Shown in pieces: positions 33,936-47,123 of a DNA stretch of 64,000 nt (its first letter is position 1; each line of letters opens with the position of its first letter). The stretch is from Opisthorchis felineus (Eukaryota; Platyhelminthes; Trematoda; Opisthorchiida; Opisthorchiidae): NCBI GenBank assembly GCA_004794785.1, contig SJOL01006496.1, forward strand, positions 131,218-195,217, given 5' to 3'. A program made the position numbers and the translations under genes. Below the pieces are notes generated by a model. It was given only the letters and a program-made list of their open reading frames with translations, was not told the DNA's origin and ran no database searches.

Positions 33936-36879
33936 TGCACAGTGTGAAACTAAGTTCCATCCAATATAGCCTGATCATTGAAGCACTGAAGCTCGACCAC
34001 CGTGTCAAGGTAGAAGCTTTACGATGGGTTCCTTCATCTATATTCCTGATCGACGAGGCTACAGTTAGCATCGAAGAGGTGTTGTGCAAGTCTTTTGGTG
34101 AATTCTCATGGTGCAAGTATTTTTTGAACCAATCTTCTTTTGAGTGGTTGCTGATAACAACGTCCTCCGAAAGTGATGTAAGGTGGACCACACTTGATAT
34201 TGCGTAAAGGGTGGGTTTCTCACAGAATGCTCCATCTACTCAATAACTACATGGCATGTTGTGCGTCACCGCATTTGTAATTGGCACTGCTGTCCCCAAT
34301 GTCACGGACAAACGTAGATCCATGCTAGTCTGTTTCTCCAACTTGTATGTGCAATGACCTGTGAGGTGAACAAGAACGATCTCCGAATGACACTGGATAT
34401 GGCAGGGTATACCTGAATTCCAAGTAGAAACTCATACTGTGTTCAGAATGACCGATATGTGCAGGCTAGCTGGCAAGTTTAACCTACGGACGAGTTGATT
34501 CCATGAATCCCTAAAGACCGACGCATGATGCTAAGGTACACCGAGATGTGCGGTAGCCAACTAAACTCAACGAGTTTTCCCACGTCACTTGTCTACGCGG
34601 ATGATTATTCTACGTGTAGCACATGGCAGAACCAACACAACTGAAGTGGATGACACCAAAGTAGAGCAAGTAGGTCGTTGCGGAACAGTCGTCGTACCTG
34701 TATGTGATGGCATCATCTTTTGTCAACCTAATCAACAAGGAAATTAATGTGCACATTTTTTAGTAGACACCCGAATAAGAAACCATTGCTGATTTTTTTT
34801 AATGCGCTAGTGGTGCAAAGCTGGACGCAGGTGTCGAACGTCGGAGAGCAGCAGAGTTTGCAGCAAATAACGGTATTTGACAAAATCTGTCGAAATCGCC
34901 CATAGACCAAACACTGATCTGAAGATGGGGAACCTGAGGCCCTCATTAACGCTTCTGCTCCTATACAGAACCAAGCTGTCTGTGCTTTGTGAATTTGAGT
35001 GAATTCTTGGCTTCTTTGTTGAGTTAATTAGCAATGTTGTGTTGAAATTTTGACGTTTACGCGTTTCTCCGTCAGGAAGTGAGGTAACGTGTGCACGTTT
35101 TCTAATGTACTTGGTGCAGCCCATAACATACAGGTGTCTGAAGACTTCCAGATTGTTTCTAATGGAAATCACTTGCATAATTCACCACCGAGTGCGAAGA
35201 GCTATGGTGTGCTATTTACGGAATGACATTTAAGTTCATTGCAAAACTCATGCCATACTCACTTTTGTATCTGAAGTGGTTCGAAATATTTTGGAAACAT
35301 GGTTGGGGATCATGCCCCTGTTCGAACTTTACAGTATAGTGAAAACGCACGCGAAATATTTCGATTCCTCACAGGCCATAACCTGGGGCAAATAAATGCC
35401 TCCTAATTATATACTACTTGAGACATTTAGGTAGCCAAACGGATTAAATAATTTACATCGGGGCTAGTAATGTGGAAAGCAACTATTCTACGTCCTGCTT
35501 CATGCCGACGAGTTATTTCTGTATTTGCTGCGGAACTGGTCTCGTTTAACGCGTCCATAGGTGACGGTGTGCACATCAAACGGAATGGATAGACTGTCGA
35601 GCCTGTTTTTCGTGTGTACGTTGCATGATCTTCGGTTGGATATTACCAATGTGGGTTTCCTATTCAAGAACTTGAATAGAGCTGTAAATTTATGGGTAAT
35701 TCGCTAGCTAGTGGCGATTCTCTCGATTTCAGGCAGATAATGGGCACACTTGGAAATACATACAACCGTGACATTACCAGTTATGGAACTTTAAGCCTCC
35801 AGTTTTATGCATGACAGCCACAATTTATCCATTCGTTGTGGGCTTAATCTTAAGCCAGTTTGTTTTCTAGCAAATGATTGCCATTAGAGTACTTTATGCT
35901 CTTCATGATCAAATATCGTGCCTTCTGTCAGCGTTTACGAGCTGAACTCATAAACCGCCTAATTCGCTAGACACCTATGTTCGCATTCCCTTAATGCACC
36001 CGGGAACTACGAAGTACTCAAGTCTTGATGTGTACATATCTGATGATTATAAGGTGGAGGGTACTTCACGTGAGCTTTTTCATTTTTTAGCATCAACGTG
36101 TTGATAACATTATGACGTATCAGAATAGCCCCACTGATTCATATGGTTTTTGCAGTCTAAGCGCCGTAGGCAAGGTAGTTGAGTTTAGTTGGGTACGACA
36201 CAACTCGACGCGCCTTAACAGCTTTGATCTCGGTCACCACAGTATGAGCATCAGTTTTGAGAATTTGTGCTGGCATTGACATTTATCGGCCAACGTACAG
36301 ATGAATTCACCTCGATTAGAAGACTCAGTTACGATTTCACAAGACTAAACTGGTAAACTTGAGTACGCATGCCAGAGGCACAGCATCCAGTGCACTTTGG
36401 ATTATGAATCAGTACAGGCATATCCTCGTGGGAAGTGCCTTTCCTAAAGTCGAAACCGCAGTTCTTTAGGACAGCCTGAAATAACACAGGCACATGTTTT
36501 GGTGTCGATTAGCATTGACACAAATTACTTTGGATAACCGAACGGTGCAAAGTCGATTTGTTAATAGAACACAGTGCAACAGGGCATGTTCACTCTAGGG
36601 AATCAATGCAATTCGCTCGCCATACACACCAGCAGGAATGGCTTGAGCATCACCAGACATCCAGAAGGTGAAATGTAAAAAAGCTAGGTACGCTTTAAAC
36701 TCTAGCCTTGTAAGTTTCAAACTCGACAGGATTCAGCCTTCAGAATGTGAGGTCTGAGGGAGCATATCTCTTTGAAAACTTGGAAGTAATGACGCTGAGA
36801 CATACTAGGTAGAAAGGATCCTCCGTTTCTGTGGTACGCGAACTGTGTGGGAAACCTGCGTACCAAAAGAACACTTCTA
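33936..36879. other. Unassigned intergenic stretch
   Basis: No gene was recognised. The frames 33839-34207 (plus) and 33904-34191 (minus) overlap each other and have no known motif. The minus frame 34807-35178 (123 codons) is likewise unassigned. No further LINE text was noticed. Confidence 0.4.
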
Positions 36880-38050
36880 TTAACTTATGCACAGAGTCCC
36901 ATTCGTAAACACGAGGTTACTCTGCAAATAATGCACAAAGGCAAGTGCAGCCGTAAAGTTAGTCACAATGGACCCGCCATCTTCTTTGAAGATGCAACTC
37001 ATTCTAATTAGGCCGACCAACCGAACAGCGCACAGGTGTTTATTTGCTGGAATCCAGTCTAGTAGGGTGCATCCAGCAGTGCAAAAAAGCAAAATCATCA
37101 CACCGTAGATACCACGAGTCATGGCATCAGGATCACCAGACACTTGAAGATTAAATAAGGAGAACTCTGGGTTCCTCCCGAGCGGTTTCAGGTTTACGAC
37201 CGAACTGGGATCTTGTGCTTCGGAGACACAACACACATCGATCGAAAGAGGGCAAGGTCTGAGCAAGAGATATCTTTCGCCAAATTCGACACAGAGCACG
37301 AACGTTCAAAGCCGCAGCGTCGAACAGAACCCTTGGATTTACTAAGGGTTTGTTTTGATTCATTTCACCGGGCAGACGCTTAGATACGCAGCAGCCGTCA
37401 GAGGATTGACAATCAAATAGAGTAAAAGTAGTAGGTAAGTGTGGAGAGAAGTCAGTAGATGAGGAGCTGTAACGGCGAATGATACTTCCCGGTTGCCCAG
37501 GGCGAAGGGGGCTTGGGTGAGGTACCACACCCTGAGCATATGGCTCAAAATCATGACCCAAAAGGCAGTAGGAGGATGTAGGGTTTTGTTCGGGGACCCT
37601 TGCCATAGCCCCTAATTCAAACTTCTGAACAGCGAAGTAGCGATTGATGGGGTTTTCTTAGGGAACCTTTTTGGAGTAATTGACCCAGTAGTCTGGCCCA
37701 CTTGGCTGCAGATGGCTAGCCTGGTCCGACGGCATAGAAACCTGAACCTTGATGCTGCTACACACAATAGGCACGTTCAGTACCGTATCGGGCTTGAGAT
37801 GAGGTCTAGATAATTTCCGACCGCCTTGGATTATTCGCCGGTAGTCACCGTCAACCGTTTGACGATCGGAGTGCGCACTTTCTAGGGTTGACTCTTTCCA
37901 ACCCGTCTTTCCTCGGGGAAAGGCAGCATCGCTGCTTCCATAAACATCAAAGTGCCGGTCTTCTGGGAGGAACATCTTACTGTTCTCACACTCCTGTCGC
38001 AGCGAACAGTACGGCTTTACCAGAAAAAGACAGCCTCATAACATAAAATT
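36880..38050 (-). mobile_element. RTE-like LINE: 5' region plus endonuclease N-terminus
   Basis: On the minus strand, 38050-37300 matches the 5' regions at 33.0-33.9 and 53.3-54.4 kb, with conserved pseudo-peptide PSGPDYWVNYSKK. Then from about 37299 comes the start of the endonuclease: LSIDVCCVSEAQDPSSVV, VSGDPDAMTRGIYGVMILL and LLDWIPANKHLCAVRLVGL. In the plus-strand copy the SETRI block is kept, whereas here TRI is lost. The element stops near 36880 with no RT domain. Confidence 0.72.
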
Positions 38051-39505
38051 TCTGGCATTGTCGGGAACTCGCTGCTCTTCACTGGACCACTTTCCATGCA
38101 GAAAGGTGGCTATGATACTCAGTAAAAAAGAGTTGGAGAGTGAGACCTGAATAACACTTCGTTAGCACCGAACCCTGAGTTCTCAATGAAAAGTGAAATC
38201 GATACGAAATGTTTACCTGAAACTAGTGTAGGCAGCACTTGGTAGAAAACTTCGAAAACTGACCGTATGTTAAATGCTGAGGAAAATGTGAAACTCTAAT
38301 GACCTCACTGAAATTGTTGGGACAAGAGTTTCGGAGTCATTCAATGACTGAAGTCATCCATATCAAGCACCTATATGTAATGGCCTGTGCAAAGGCTGAC
38401 GTAAACTAGGCCTAGCGTGACTCCGCTTAAAAGCACCATTTGTGACAGACGATTTCTCAAAGTATTTGCGAGTTACCTGTTATGAATGTGTCCCAGCTTA
38501 TTTAACGTCAAACCACAAGGTTGAATGGACTTACATCCCCAAAAGTCGAATAGCCTTATTGACTCCAAAATGTATGCCCGGGGTCTAAGCAGCAATAGCG
38601 TGAAACATTTGAAGGAACAGCCTCTCTGAATTCGTTGTTGATCTGTTTGCCGAGCTTGACAGTTAGATTGCATACATTTGATCACCAATCAAGGTGACAT
38701 CGTCAGTGCGGGGTTGAGTGAGTTTTTCCAACTAATTTGCGATACAGTGCAAGATTGCAGGTCCTATTTACGGTATTTTCTACCCCGCCTGACTTATGTA
38801 GTTGACGTCTATCACATATCAAGCGAATGAGTTATTTTACCGCCTCATTTTTACGGATGCCTCGTCCGACTTATTGAAAATTCATGACGTTCCTCTATGA
38901 TCTGGGTTTATTACCCGCGGATGATCGCAAAACTCGGCAGCTGGAAGGCTCTCGAGCATATCAGTGGCTATAGGCCATTTGTCCTGAGCAGTCTATATCG
39001 GATCAACGACTGCTAGGTCTAATATGAAGTTCCCTTTCTTAATAAGGTCCAACCTGTGGTTGAATATCTCTGTACTTACATTTGACGATGAAATTTCAAT
39101 TCCATCCATACTACTTGCAACATTACTGAAAGGATGCAAGGGACGCTATGCGTGCCCGCGAACAATGACAACAATGACAAGGTCTTGCATATAGGAGTGT
39201 CTGTCTTCTAAATGCGTCTTTCAAATTAATATACTGTAACGTGTGACATAATACATATTATGTATAAAAATAAACAATAATGAACTCGTGTAAATTTCTG
39301 AGCTATCGAGAATAATTCCAGAATGCACATCCCACATTTCCCACTACTCCCCTGAGTCCCCCTTAGCGAGTGGCTTGGGGGCACCTGTATGGAGAAGAAA
39401 AACGTTATACTTCAAGTTAAGTTTGTGTCGGAAGAATCCAAAAACTCGGGGGAACTGTGAACAAGCGCGAGGCTATACATGGCGCTACGCTAGAACGCAA
39501 GGGCT
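38051..39505. other. Downstream flank of PRMT7
   Basis: This should contain the PRMT7 3' UTR (minus strand, just below 39506). I did not find a convincing AATAAA on the minus strand close to the stop. The stretch 39230-39300 is very AT-rich. No other element was recognised. Confidence 0.45.
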
Positions 39506-40953
39506 CTAGCATGAAGAGATTGTAGACTGAAGGGTTAAATGCAGTCGACCGGCATCGAAGACACTGACGGAAAAGCTATGCTCACCACTGAGTGGATCGA
39601 AGATCACATTAACGGAGAAAGCAGTGTTGCTAGACAATGTATCCAATCCTTTGGACCAATCTGTAGGTAAGAACAGAACACCCTGTTGTGGACCTGCGGG
39701 TTTCCAGCGGATTGGTTGTCCCGGTACAACAGGAACGCTCGGACCAGCCGGACTGTAGTAGAACTCATTAGTAGGGTTCAACTGGTCAGGCGGCACACAC
39801 CATTCAGCCCAAAATGCAATTGCATTTACTGAGGAGGAAGTTGCCTTCATGCAACCGTGGCTCACCACTATGGCGTCATCTGACTGGATTACCTTATCAA
39901 GTTTCATTTCGAAAACAACAACTGGCAAAGAAGCAGCCTTTGATGGATATTCCCAAAGTGGATGTGGCTCGATGAATGCATCCGTCTTCCTCATCGCAGA
40001 CTGAACTAAATCATCGAAAGCAGTTAGGATGAACCCCTCACAAGAGCTGATCGAAGCTCGAATTTTCCACAAATCACGTAACTCGACAAGCATGCCGTAA
40101 ATACGCAGTACAGATGGGCACAATAAACAAGTGGCAGAAATTGATGGGAAAGCCATGAGTAGCTGATTTCGGGCGTACCAAAAATAGACTGAGTCCCAAG
40201 GTAGCGTCGCAGCAGCTGTGTATGGTTCAGCAACCATAAGAATTGAGGGAGGGTTTGGGAGTATTTTACTGATAGACGCATGACTCTGTTTGTAGTGATC
40301 AATGAATTTGTCCATTGACTCAAACAAACGGATATTGAAACCATTCGATTTAGCACCCGCATATACTCCCTCTAGGAAACGGAGAGAGCCATGGGCCGTT
40401 TCCACATGATGGACGTTGATTTGATGTTGTCTAGAATGGACACATGATAGTTCAGCAACCATGATGGGTAACAGTGAGCAGTCTGAGACAATGACAAGAT
40501 CTAGCGCAGACGAAGCGCCCGATTTGGAGAATATCCGGTCAAGAATTGTTCCCGTCAGCGTGCGATATTCCACCGTATTCAAATGAGCGATTCGGTCACG
40601 TGACCATGCATAGTGCAACCCACAATCGCATACAGGTCTTTCAACTGGCGCCGTGACAAGCGCCATCATTTCAGAGGAAGAAACAGGTGCTAGGTCAAAC
40701 CATAGTGCAAAGGAGTCGTGGTTGAACAGAATTCCGAGAGGATCACCCTTGCGGACTGCAACGGGATTCCGCGGGAAATAGACTGCTTGCATCCAGTGAT
40801 CGCGCCAAGCATACTCAGGGTCATTGGCCCATTTGGGAGCGGTGCTGATGTCGGGCACAGTGCCCGTTGGTTCCATTTTTAAACGCCACCAGACAATAAA
40901 AGCATGAACCGATCCATCGCGCACGGCCACCAGACGATCCCCATTGTTAGTCT
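39506..40953 (-). CDS. PRMT7: Protein arginine methyltransferase 7, exon 3 (C-terminal half)
   Basis: Seen: acceptor CTTGCAG|AG (exon start 40953, phase 1), then 481 codons to TAG at 39508-39506. This exon carries the second, non-catalytic methyltransferase-like repeat typical of PRMT7: VWWRLKMEPTG, WRDHWMQAVYF, the CDCGLHYAWSRDR zinc-site-like block, and a degenerate motif I (LVIVSDCSLLPIMVAEL). Then come EPYTAAATLPWDSVYFWYA, LRDLWKIR, CEGF and the diagnostic PHPLWEYP, ending in a beta-rich tail. Known: in PRMT7 the C-terminal repeat does not bind cofactor but packs on the first repeat to form a pseudo-dimer. Codon phase joins exon 2 as T-K-T (A + AG = Lys). A single exon encodes more than half the protein. 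Confidence 0.95.
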
Positions 40954-41117
40954 CTGCAAGGTAGAAGAAATATAAGCGAAAATGACCGAAATTCACAAAG
41001 CGATACTGATATTAACGGAAAGGTTCCTAAGTGATAGATTTGGGGACAACATCAGCCAGTAGTATTAAAGCTAAAGACCTCTTAACACAGGAGAAAAACT
41101 GTCAGTTAACCCCTTTC

Positions 41118-41300
41118 GTTCAGTTGTAACATCCTTTCGGTGCCTAGTTGCCAAGCCACCCGAAGGAAGCAGAAAGGATGGGATACTGCCAGGTTGCTCA
41201 AGCCTAGACAGAGGAAGTCGAGATGCAGAGGTCGGGTTCGAACCACGGACCTTCTGGTCAGTAAATTCGCGCTCCAATCAGTGAGCGACCATGCCCCTTT
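41118..41300 (-). mobile_element. tRNA-derived SINE (second family), minus strand
   Basis: The minus strand reads a box A region (TGGTCGCTCACTGATTGGAG), box B (GTGGTTCGAACCCGACC), then the body GTCTAGGCTTGAGCAACC and GTATCCCATCCTTTCTGC, ending in CACCGAAAGGATGTTACAAC. It has the same layout as the copy at 21650. Box B is intact. Confidence 0.75.
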
Positions 41301-41859
41301 ACTCCTTTCAAACGGTTAAGAATAGTAGGGCGTGGTGAAACCAAGTAAAAATGAATCAAGTGTTCCCCGGCACATGGACAAACTTCACAGCTCTCGTGGT
41401 ACGCCGGGGAACTATTATATTTAGTCCGTTCTCCTATTATATTCACTGTAGAATGAAAACCTCTTGTTCTCCTCAGACAGGTACATCAACGAGGGCTGGA
41501 CGTTCATGTGAAGGTTTGAGATTCGACTTGAGTGCGTTTTACGAGGCTCCTCCACTGAAAACCCACCATACCGACGCGTAGCTCCAAATCACGGTCCTAT
41601 ATGCATATGAAACATTTGCTCCAACTAGTCCTTCCCACTGAGGTTACTGTTTACCCTCTCGTCGCACCGCCAAACCGCAATTTTACATACGGCAGCAAGA
41701 AACCAAACCAATGGGGTGTAAAGCAAAGGCACTCAATCACCTGACAAACGGAGCACATACCCCAGCGAATGTAGCTGACGTAGACAGATCAACTCATCAA
41801 TAGGACAGACATTTGAAATGTTATCAAAGAAAATTAGTCGCATGTCTGCATTGCTCATT

Positions 41860-42545
41860 CGATGTTACCATGATACTTGAAATTTTTCGAAGACGCAGAT
41901 GGTGGAATACAAGCAATCCTGCTGTCTTCAATGCACAGAGGCCACGCTTCACAACCGCAAAACAATGGACGCACCACCGCGTTGCAGACCCTGCCTTCGA
42001 TCAACAGGATTATTGTTAGGTCGATACTAAAGGTGCCTAAGTTGAAGAAAAGCAGCGCGAAATCTGACGAGTCCAGCAATCACTTCGTCAGCGATGCTAC
42101 AATCCGACGTGATATAGCTACCCAGATAGGTAAATCCATCCACTATCTCTAGTGGTTCTGATGTCACAACCAGCTTCGGTGGTGTACTCGCCCAGTCTTG
42201 TAATAGCACTTTGCGTTTTGAAGGAGTAAAGCGAATGTCAAAACACATTACATACTTGTTATATTTTTTTGTATCTGGATTGAATCGGAACCAAGTGGGT
42301 TGATAACGACTACATACTCCAGGTCTTCAAGTATTTCCCCGGGTACAGGCTCCAAGCCAGAGATAGAGGGCATAGGAAACGCTTCTTCGGTAAGTGACTA
42401 CATTTAGAAGTTAAAGAGGAAAGGCGACAAAGGGCAACCCTGACGGACACCACTTTTGGTGACACACTCAAGAGAATATCCTCCGTAAACTTCTACCCAC
42501 CCATGGGATTTGGAGTACAAGGATTGGAGAAATGTGGCGAAAACG
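41860..42545 (-). mobile_element. RTE-like LINE relic (RT middle to C-terminus)
   Basis: On the minus strand, in order: VEVYGGYSLECVTKSGVRQG and CPLSPFLFNF (RT motif B area, about 42510-42410), LEYVVVINPLGSD (the YADD block, now YVVV, so the catalytic aspartates are gone), then FDIRFTPSKRKVLLQDW, EPLEIVDGFTYLGSYITSD, and after a frameshift GRVCNAVVRPLFCGCEAW. It ends near 41860. The element is dead and lies in the sense direction within PRMT7 intron 2. Confidence 0.8.
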
Positions 42546-43104
42546 TTCGGTACATTTTTGAGATAGAAACCTCACTACGAAGCAGCATGACCAATCAATT
42601 CAACCAATTTATCAGCTATAAACCATGTACCTTAGGCACATTCGTTCCAGCCACCAGAAAGTGGGAAAGTATGGAAGTCTTGGGGTGAGGGCAATTTCAC
42701 TTAGTTCGGGAACTGGGTAGCTACGCACTGAGGGCAACAGCTTTGACACATGAGTGCCACTGACTGCGCGATTGGGCCATTTCTGCCAGTGTCAGCAACC
42801 AATGGTGAGTTCGGTCCCAGGATCCTGTGAGGCGGAATTCCGCACCGGCACCGCTAGCAGTTAGGCGCTGCTACGGCCTAGAAAGCCTATCCTGCGTCTG
42901 ATTGTCCAGAAGATCGGGCTGCTTGCCGGTCCAGCCTAAAGGCGAGCCCTGATTGACCGAAAGTCTGGATCCAACAGCCAATCATGATCCAGTATCCTGG
43001 GGTTGCCACTAGCGCATCTAGAATGTACCGGAATTTCCAGAATGTTGTCGCCGCATAAACTTTATATACGGCGCGCTGTACAAGTGCTTTTGACCTAATA
43101 TTGA

Positions 43105-44490
43105 GCGTTAATACACGTTGTACACCTTTGGTGGTTGCTTTGACAGGAACGCTAGCTTGGAAGGTTCAGGCCAAGAACTAAGCTTAGAAAATACTGTTAT
43201 TACAGGTCCCCATCCAGGGAGGCGATAGTTGTCTACCCGAATAAGTTTACTGGGTAGTGTTTTCATACTTCGTTGCCAGGTCACACTGTCCATCTCTCGG
43301 TCGCTTCCATTCAGCACAGGGATGGGCGAGAGCTCTGCGAGAAAGCCGGTCTTCTGGCATGCGGAGTACACGCCCTAACCAGCGTAACATATGAAGCGTG
43401 AGTAATTCGTCTATCGTGGGAGACGACGACCATGTGGCATACCTCAGCATTACTAATCTGCTGTTCCCACCAGATCTGATCTGTGCTTCAGAGACATCGA
43501 TGGTCAAGCGCTGATATCTTCCGTATGCCCTCTGCGCGTAGAGGCCACACATCTGATCCACAAAACAGTATGGATCTCACTGCCATAGTGTAAACTCTGA
43601 CCTTGACAGACAGATTCACGTCACGTCGGCGCCATAGGTGTAGGAGGTTGGCAAAACTTGCCCTAGCCTTCCCGATTCAAGAAGTAATCTCATCTCTAGC
43701 CAGCCCACCGCAACTTATACAAGTGTCCAGATATACAAATTTACCTACTACCTCGATTGGCTCGTCTGCAAGCATGACGTTTGGGTTTGGTCTCACCCAG
43801 TTTTATGGCAGCACTTTACACTTTGAAGGTGTGAAGCGCATGTAAAACCGTCCGACAGAGTTATTCAGGTTACTTAAAATGGTTCTCATTTTTGAAGGAT
43901 CTGAACCTAGGAGAGCAATATCGTCCGCATACTCAATGTCTGTGAGGGAACGTCCCGGGACCATTTTGACCCCCGAGGCTTCAGAGGCAGGCAGAGAAAT
44001 TTCAAGCAGCACATCAATAACAAAGTTGAAGAGAAAAGGTGAGAGGGCAGCCTTGTCTTACACCACTGGACGTGGTGAACTGAGGAGAAAGGTTGCCGTA
44101 TACTCGTAGGCGCCAACAGGAATTCGCATACAGTGCCCTCATAAGGGATATAAATTTGGAAGGGACACCTTTGATCGCCAGACACCGCCAAAGTTTCTGA
44201 CGATCAACAGAGTCAAAAGCAGCATTCAGATCAAGAAAAGCGACCAACGTGGGACGTTTGAAGGAGTGGCGCTGTTCAAGAACTTGTCACAAGGCGGAGA
44301 TGTGGCCGATGCATCTTCGGCCAGGGCGAAACCCAGCTTGATCCTCACAAATCTCTTTCCTAAAAATCGACCACCCTGCGCAAAACAATACCAGAGCACT
44401 TTAGATGAGAAGGATACCAGGCTGATGTCACGATGGTTTTTGCATGATGTTCTTGCGCCCTTTTTGAAAACTGGGACGACGATCAAAGCA
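43105..44490 (-). mobile_element. RTE-like LINE relic (RT domain, best preserved copy)
   Basis: On the minus strand: IVVPVFKKGARTSCKNHRD and ISLVSFSSKVL (44486-44390), FLDLNAAFDSVDRQKLW (motif A, aspartate kept), SGVRQGCPL (motif B), IEYADDIALLGSD (motif C with both catalytic aspartates, near 43935-43900), RFTPSKCKVLP. Then after frameshifts come DELLTLHMLRWLGRVLRMPE, WQRSMKTLPSKLIRVDNYRL and PGWGP near 43195. At least three frame changes break it. The 5' end stops near 44490, so the endonuclease is missing. Sense orientation in PRMT7 intron 2. Confidence 0.85.
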
Positions 44491-45062
44491 GCAGGACTGG
44501 CAGAATCGAACGCTGTTTCAAGATATAAGATAACAATTGTTCACTTTGTATACTTCTGGCGGTTTTCGGGAAATGGTCGTGAGGTAAAGATGTAGACAAT
44601 GCATCTAGGACCCAAACTGAACCCTGCTGGGTTTGCACGAACCTGCCTCTCGCAAGTGCTCGTAAGCCTATGTAGGATGATATCTTCGAGAAACTAGGGA
44701 GCGATCGCCACTAAATCGACACCCCGATGAATCTCACATTGGTCGAGAATTCTTGGTTCGAAATCCGCTCCATTAATTCTCTGTCTCTCGGTCTGCCGGA
44801 CCTAGTCCTCCTATTTCCTTCGCGTGGACTAACAATCATACGACGGAAGAATGTCACGTATGAAATTCTTTTTGTTTGCTGTCCTAAACGGATAATGACT
44901 TGATAGTCAACGAGCCACAAATAAGGAATTCGCCCTAATAAGTGATATGACTAAAAGATTTGTTAAGAGACAATTCCTACCTATTGAGACTCCAAATGCG
45001 GAAGTACAACGAATGACTATATTACCCTCTGGGTTGCGGTTTACCTGGGGAAAAATCGCTCA

Positions 45063-45228
45063 GCTGTAACACCCTTTCAGTGCCTAGCTGCCATGCCACC
45101 CGAAGGAAGCACGAGGGCTGGGATACTGCCAGGTTGCCCAAGCCTAGACAGGGCAAGTCGAGAGGCAGAGGTTAGGTTCGAACCGCGGTCAGTAAATTCG
45201 CGCTCTAACCACTGAGCCATATCCTGAC
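45063..45228 (-). mobile_element. tRNA-derived SINE (second family), minus strand
   Basis: The minus strand gives box A (ATGGCTCAGTGGTTAGAGCG), a 10-15 base deletion before box B (CGCGGTTCGAACC), then the body CCCTGTCTAGGCTTGGGC, AGCCCTCGTGCTTCCTTCGG, GTGGCATGGCAGC and the end TGAAAGGGTGTTACAGCTG. It is a close relative of the 52073 copy. Confidence 0.8.
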
Positions 45229-46204
45229 ATAATGACATTTCAATAGCTGTGCATTTTTCAACCAGCCGGTGACCTTGTTTGACAACATCCGGCCCAGATA
45301 ACAACCTAGTAATCGAAACTGCTGCCAAGCACAGTTAAAGTATTGCACCTTTATTCTGTCATAAGTAGTATGCTGTCTGCTCATTAACTTACAAGCATCG
45401 ACGCTCCCAACTTTACTATAAAAATCGATACAAGTTGCTTGAACTAATCTGACGCGGCACCGTCAAGAGAATTTGGGGACGCAAATGGATCCACTTAATT
45501 ATCCATGTCGTTGGTTGTCACTGCTAATTCCTAAGTTGGATTGCATCTGTTGCGGAAAGCAAGTAGTGAGTCATGCGATAGTCGTGCCCCTGGAGTCCAA
45601 GTTAGCCTGTGGCCTCGGAAAGACAGACCTTGGAGATGATAAGCATCTGGTTTGTAGACCAGATGTAGACCCTTCCATTCGATAGTACAGCGTTATTTCA
45701 ATAAATCCGATAGCCTACTCAGTTATACGTAATGGTTTACTGGATGACTAATTTAGTGTTGTTTACGCGTCCAACGGCATGCAAGAGAATAACGCTGAGG
45801 CTAGAGATGACAGACCAAACGGCGTCCGTGGGGTGGTCATTTTGATGTAGGTGAGTGGACTGTGGGGGGGGGAGGGAACTTGGTCTCTGGGTGAACATCA
45901 CTGGCTATTAAAAGTCAATGTGTGCTTGCTGCAAACAGTAGGGAGGTATTCTCCCAATCGCAGTCCCCTAAGATCAAGGAACGGTTGATGTACTCAGAGA
46001 TTCGAACACAGGTGCCTACCAAAATCGCAGGATAGGGGTCAAATTTCTGAGGTTATTGGACGGCAAGACAGAATACAATTTCCTCCTTGGATCTCTAAAA
46101 AACGACTACGTAGTGGAATGCGGTATCACTTGACAGAAGACTTGTTCGACAACGGTTGTAATGCCAATACATACAATTTTTCCACAAGTCAGTTTCTAAT
46201 CAAT

Positions 46205-46383
46205 GGAAATTTTGTCCTGTAAGTGAAGCCAGTCTACGCTGAGAAGCCGAGAAACACTGTACGGCCGTTTCATCCTTGTTGAGAATCACCAGCAGTGTGC
46301 ACCTCACGAAGATAAGGGTGAATCGAACCCGTAACCTCCTGGCCGGTATTTGAAGACTAAACCGTTCGACCACAAGCAACTGA
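46205..46383 (-). mobile_element. tRNA-Ser-like SINE, minus strand (good copy)
   Basis: On the minus strand it starts with the tRNA-like head (TTGTGGTCGAACGGTTTAG), continues through GCCAGGAGGTTACGGGTTCG (box B) and a spacer with GAGGTGCACACTGCTGGTG, then the body AGGATGAAACGGCCGTACAG, TTTCTCGGCTTCTCAGCG, TAGACTGGCTTCACTTACAG and GACAAAAT. Along with 16318-16505 it is the best reference copy of this family in the window. Confidence 0.7.
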
Positions 46384-46822
46384 GTGACAGTGTGATTAAC
46401 TCATATAGCGTAGCATATAGCGTAGCTCATCCCTCAATCAAATAATCCATATCACGTGGCCACTGTTGGGTGACGGCAAATTTGCTGGATCACAGTACCC
46501 ATGATCAGACAAATGGTTGGTTGATTGAAGCAGCCTGACTCTGTGCGAAAAGAGAATTTGAATGGAACAAACATCAGTTGCACATGCGTAGTATATGGCT
46601 GTCTTAGTCCTTAGGGTAACCAAAGATTTTGTGACATGTCCTTTAGACTCTTGATGATCCGAAAAGAAGGCCCAAATATTTTTGTACCTGGTGTTTTCGA
46701 ACGGAAAAGCCTGTTTGCCAAAACGAAAGAATTTAATCACTATGTCCAGTCTTCACCTGTCAGACCAGGAAAACTAGCTACGATATTTGACCGATGGTGC
46801 TACATCCAAAACAATAACTTAC

Positions 46823-47123
46823 TTGTGATAACAAATGAATCAGATAGTTTTATTTGTGCACTGGGAGGTCCGAATTCAAATCGTTTTACGCGTATCGGCT
46901 CAGCTAGTAAGCAACGCAACTGCCTGTCGCCCAATGGCTCAGAAGAGTCAGTTTCCAAGGCGTCTAACTCTGAAGCCTGAATGTCAAAAACCGATGGCGC
47001 TCCAGGACATTTCTGCATCGCGTCACTGCTGAATGAATCTCGGAGGCGAATGGGAGATGGGTTGTTGTCTGAGGAGAACGACTTCAAACGATTGAACGAC
47101 CAGAGAAAGGGAGAGTCCACAAC
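46823..47123 (-). CDS. PRMT7: Protein arginine methyltransferase 7, exon 2
   Basis: Seen: acceptor GATTTTAG|GTT (exon start 47123, phase 0) and donor ATCACAA|GTAAGT (exon end 46823, phase 1), 301 bases. The peptide VVDSPFLWSFNRLKS directly continues exon 1 (DLYLQ-VVDSPFLW), as in known PRMT7 proteins where a similar Q-LV-S-W segment occupies this place. It then has the strongly conserved CPGAPSVFDIQ. Next are a variable acidic linker (LDALETDSSEPLG) and KRFEFGPPSAQIKLSDSFVIT, which leads into the second repeat. Known: this part belongs to the beta-barrel of the first catalytic module. The two junction phases agree with both neighbours, which makes the gene model firm. Confidence 0.93.

Larger units (their letters stand above)
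40954..46822 (-). other. PRMT7 intron 2
   Basis: This is a 5869-bp phase-1 intron (donor ACAA|GTAAGT at 46822, acceptor TTGCAG at 40954). About half is mobile-element text: SINEs at 41118-41300, 45063-45228 and 46205-46383, and RTE-like LINE relics at 41860-42545 and 43105-44490. All of these lie on the minus strand, so they are in the sense direction of the gene. The remaining parts (41301-41859, 42546-43104, 44491-45062, 45229-46204) hold nothing recognised. Confidence 0.85.

Noticed and set aside
33839..34207. 122-codon plus-strand frame as a gene
   Set aside because: It starts in the LINE 5' end, overlaps an equal frame on the other strand and has no motif.
37151..37606. 151-codon minus-strand frame as a gene
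   Set aside because: It lies within the LINE 5' region and endonuclease start shared with two other loci.
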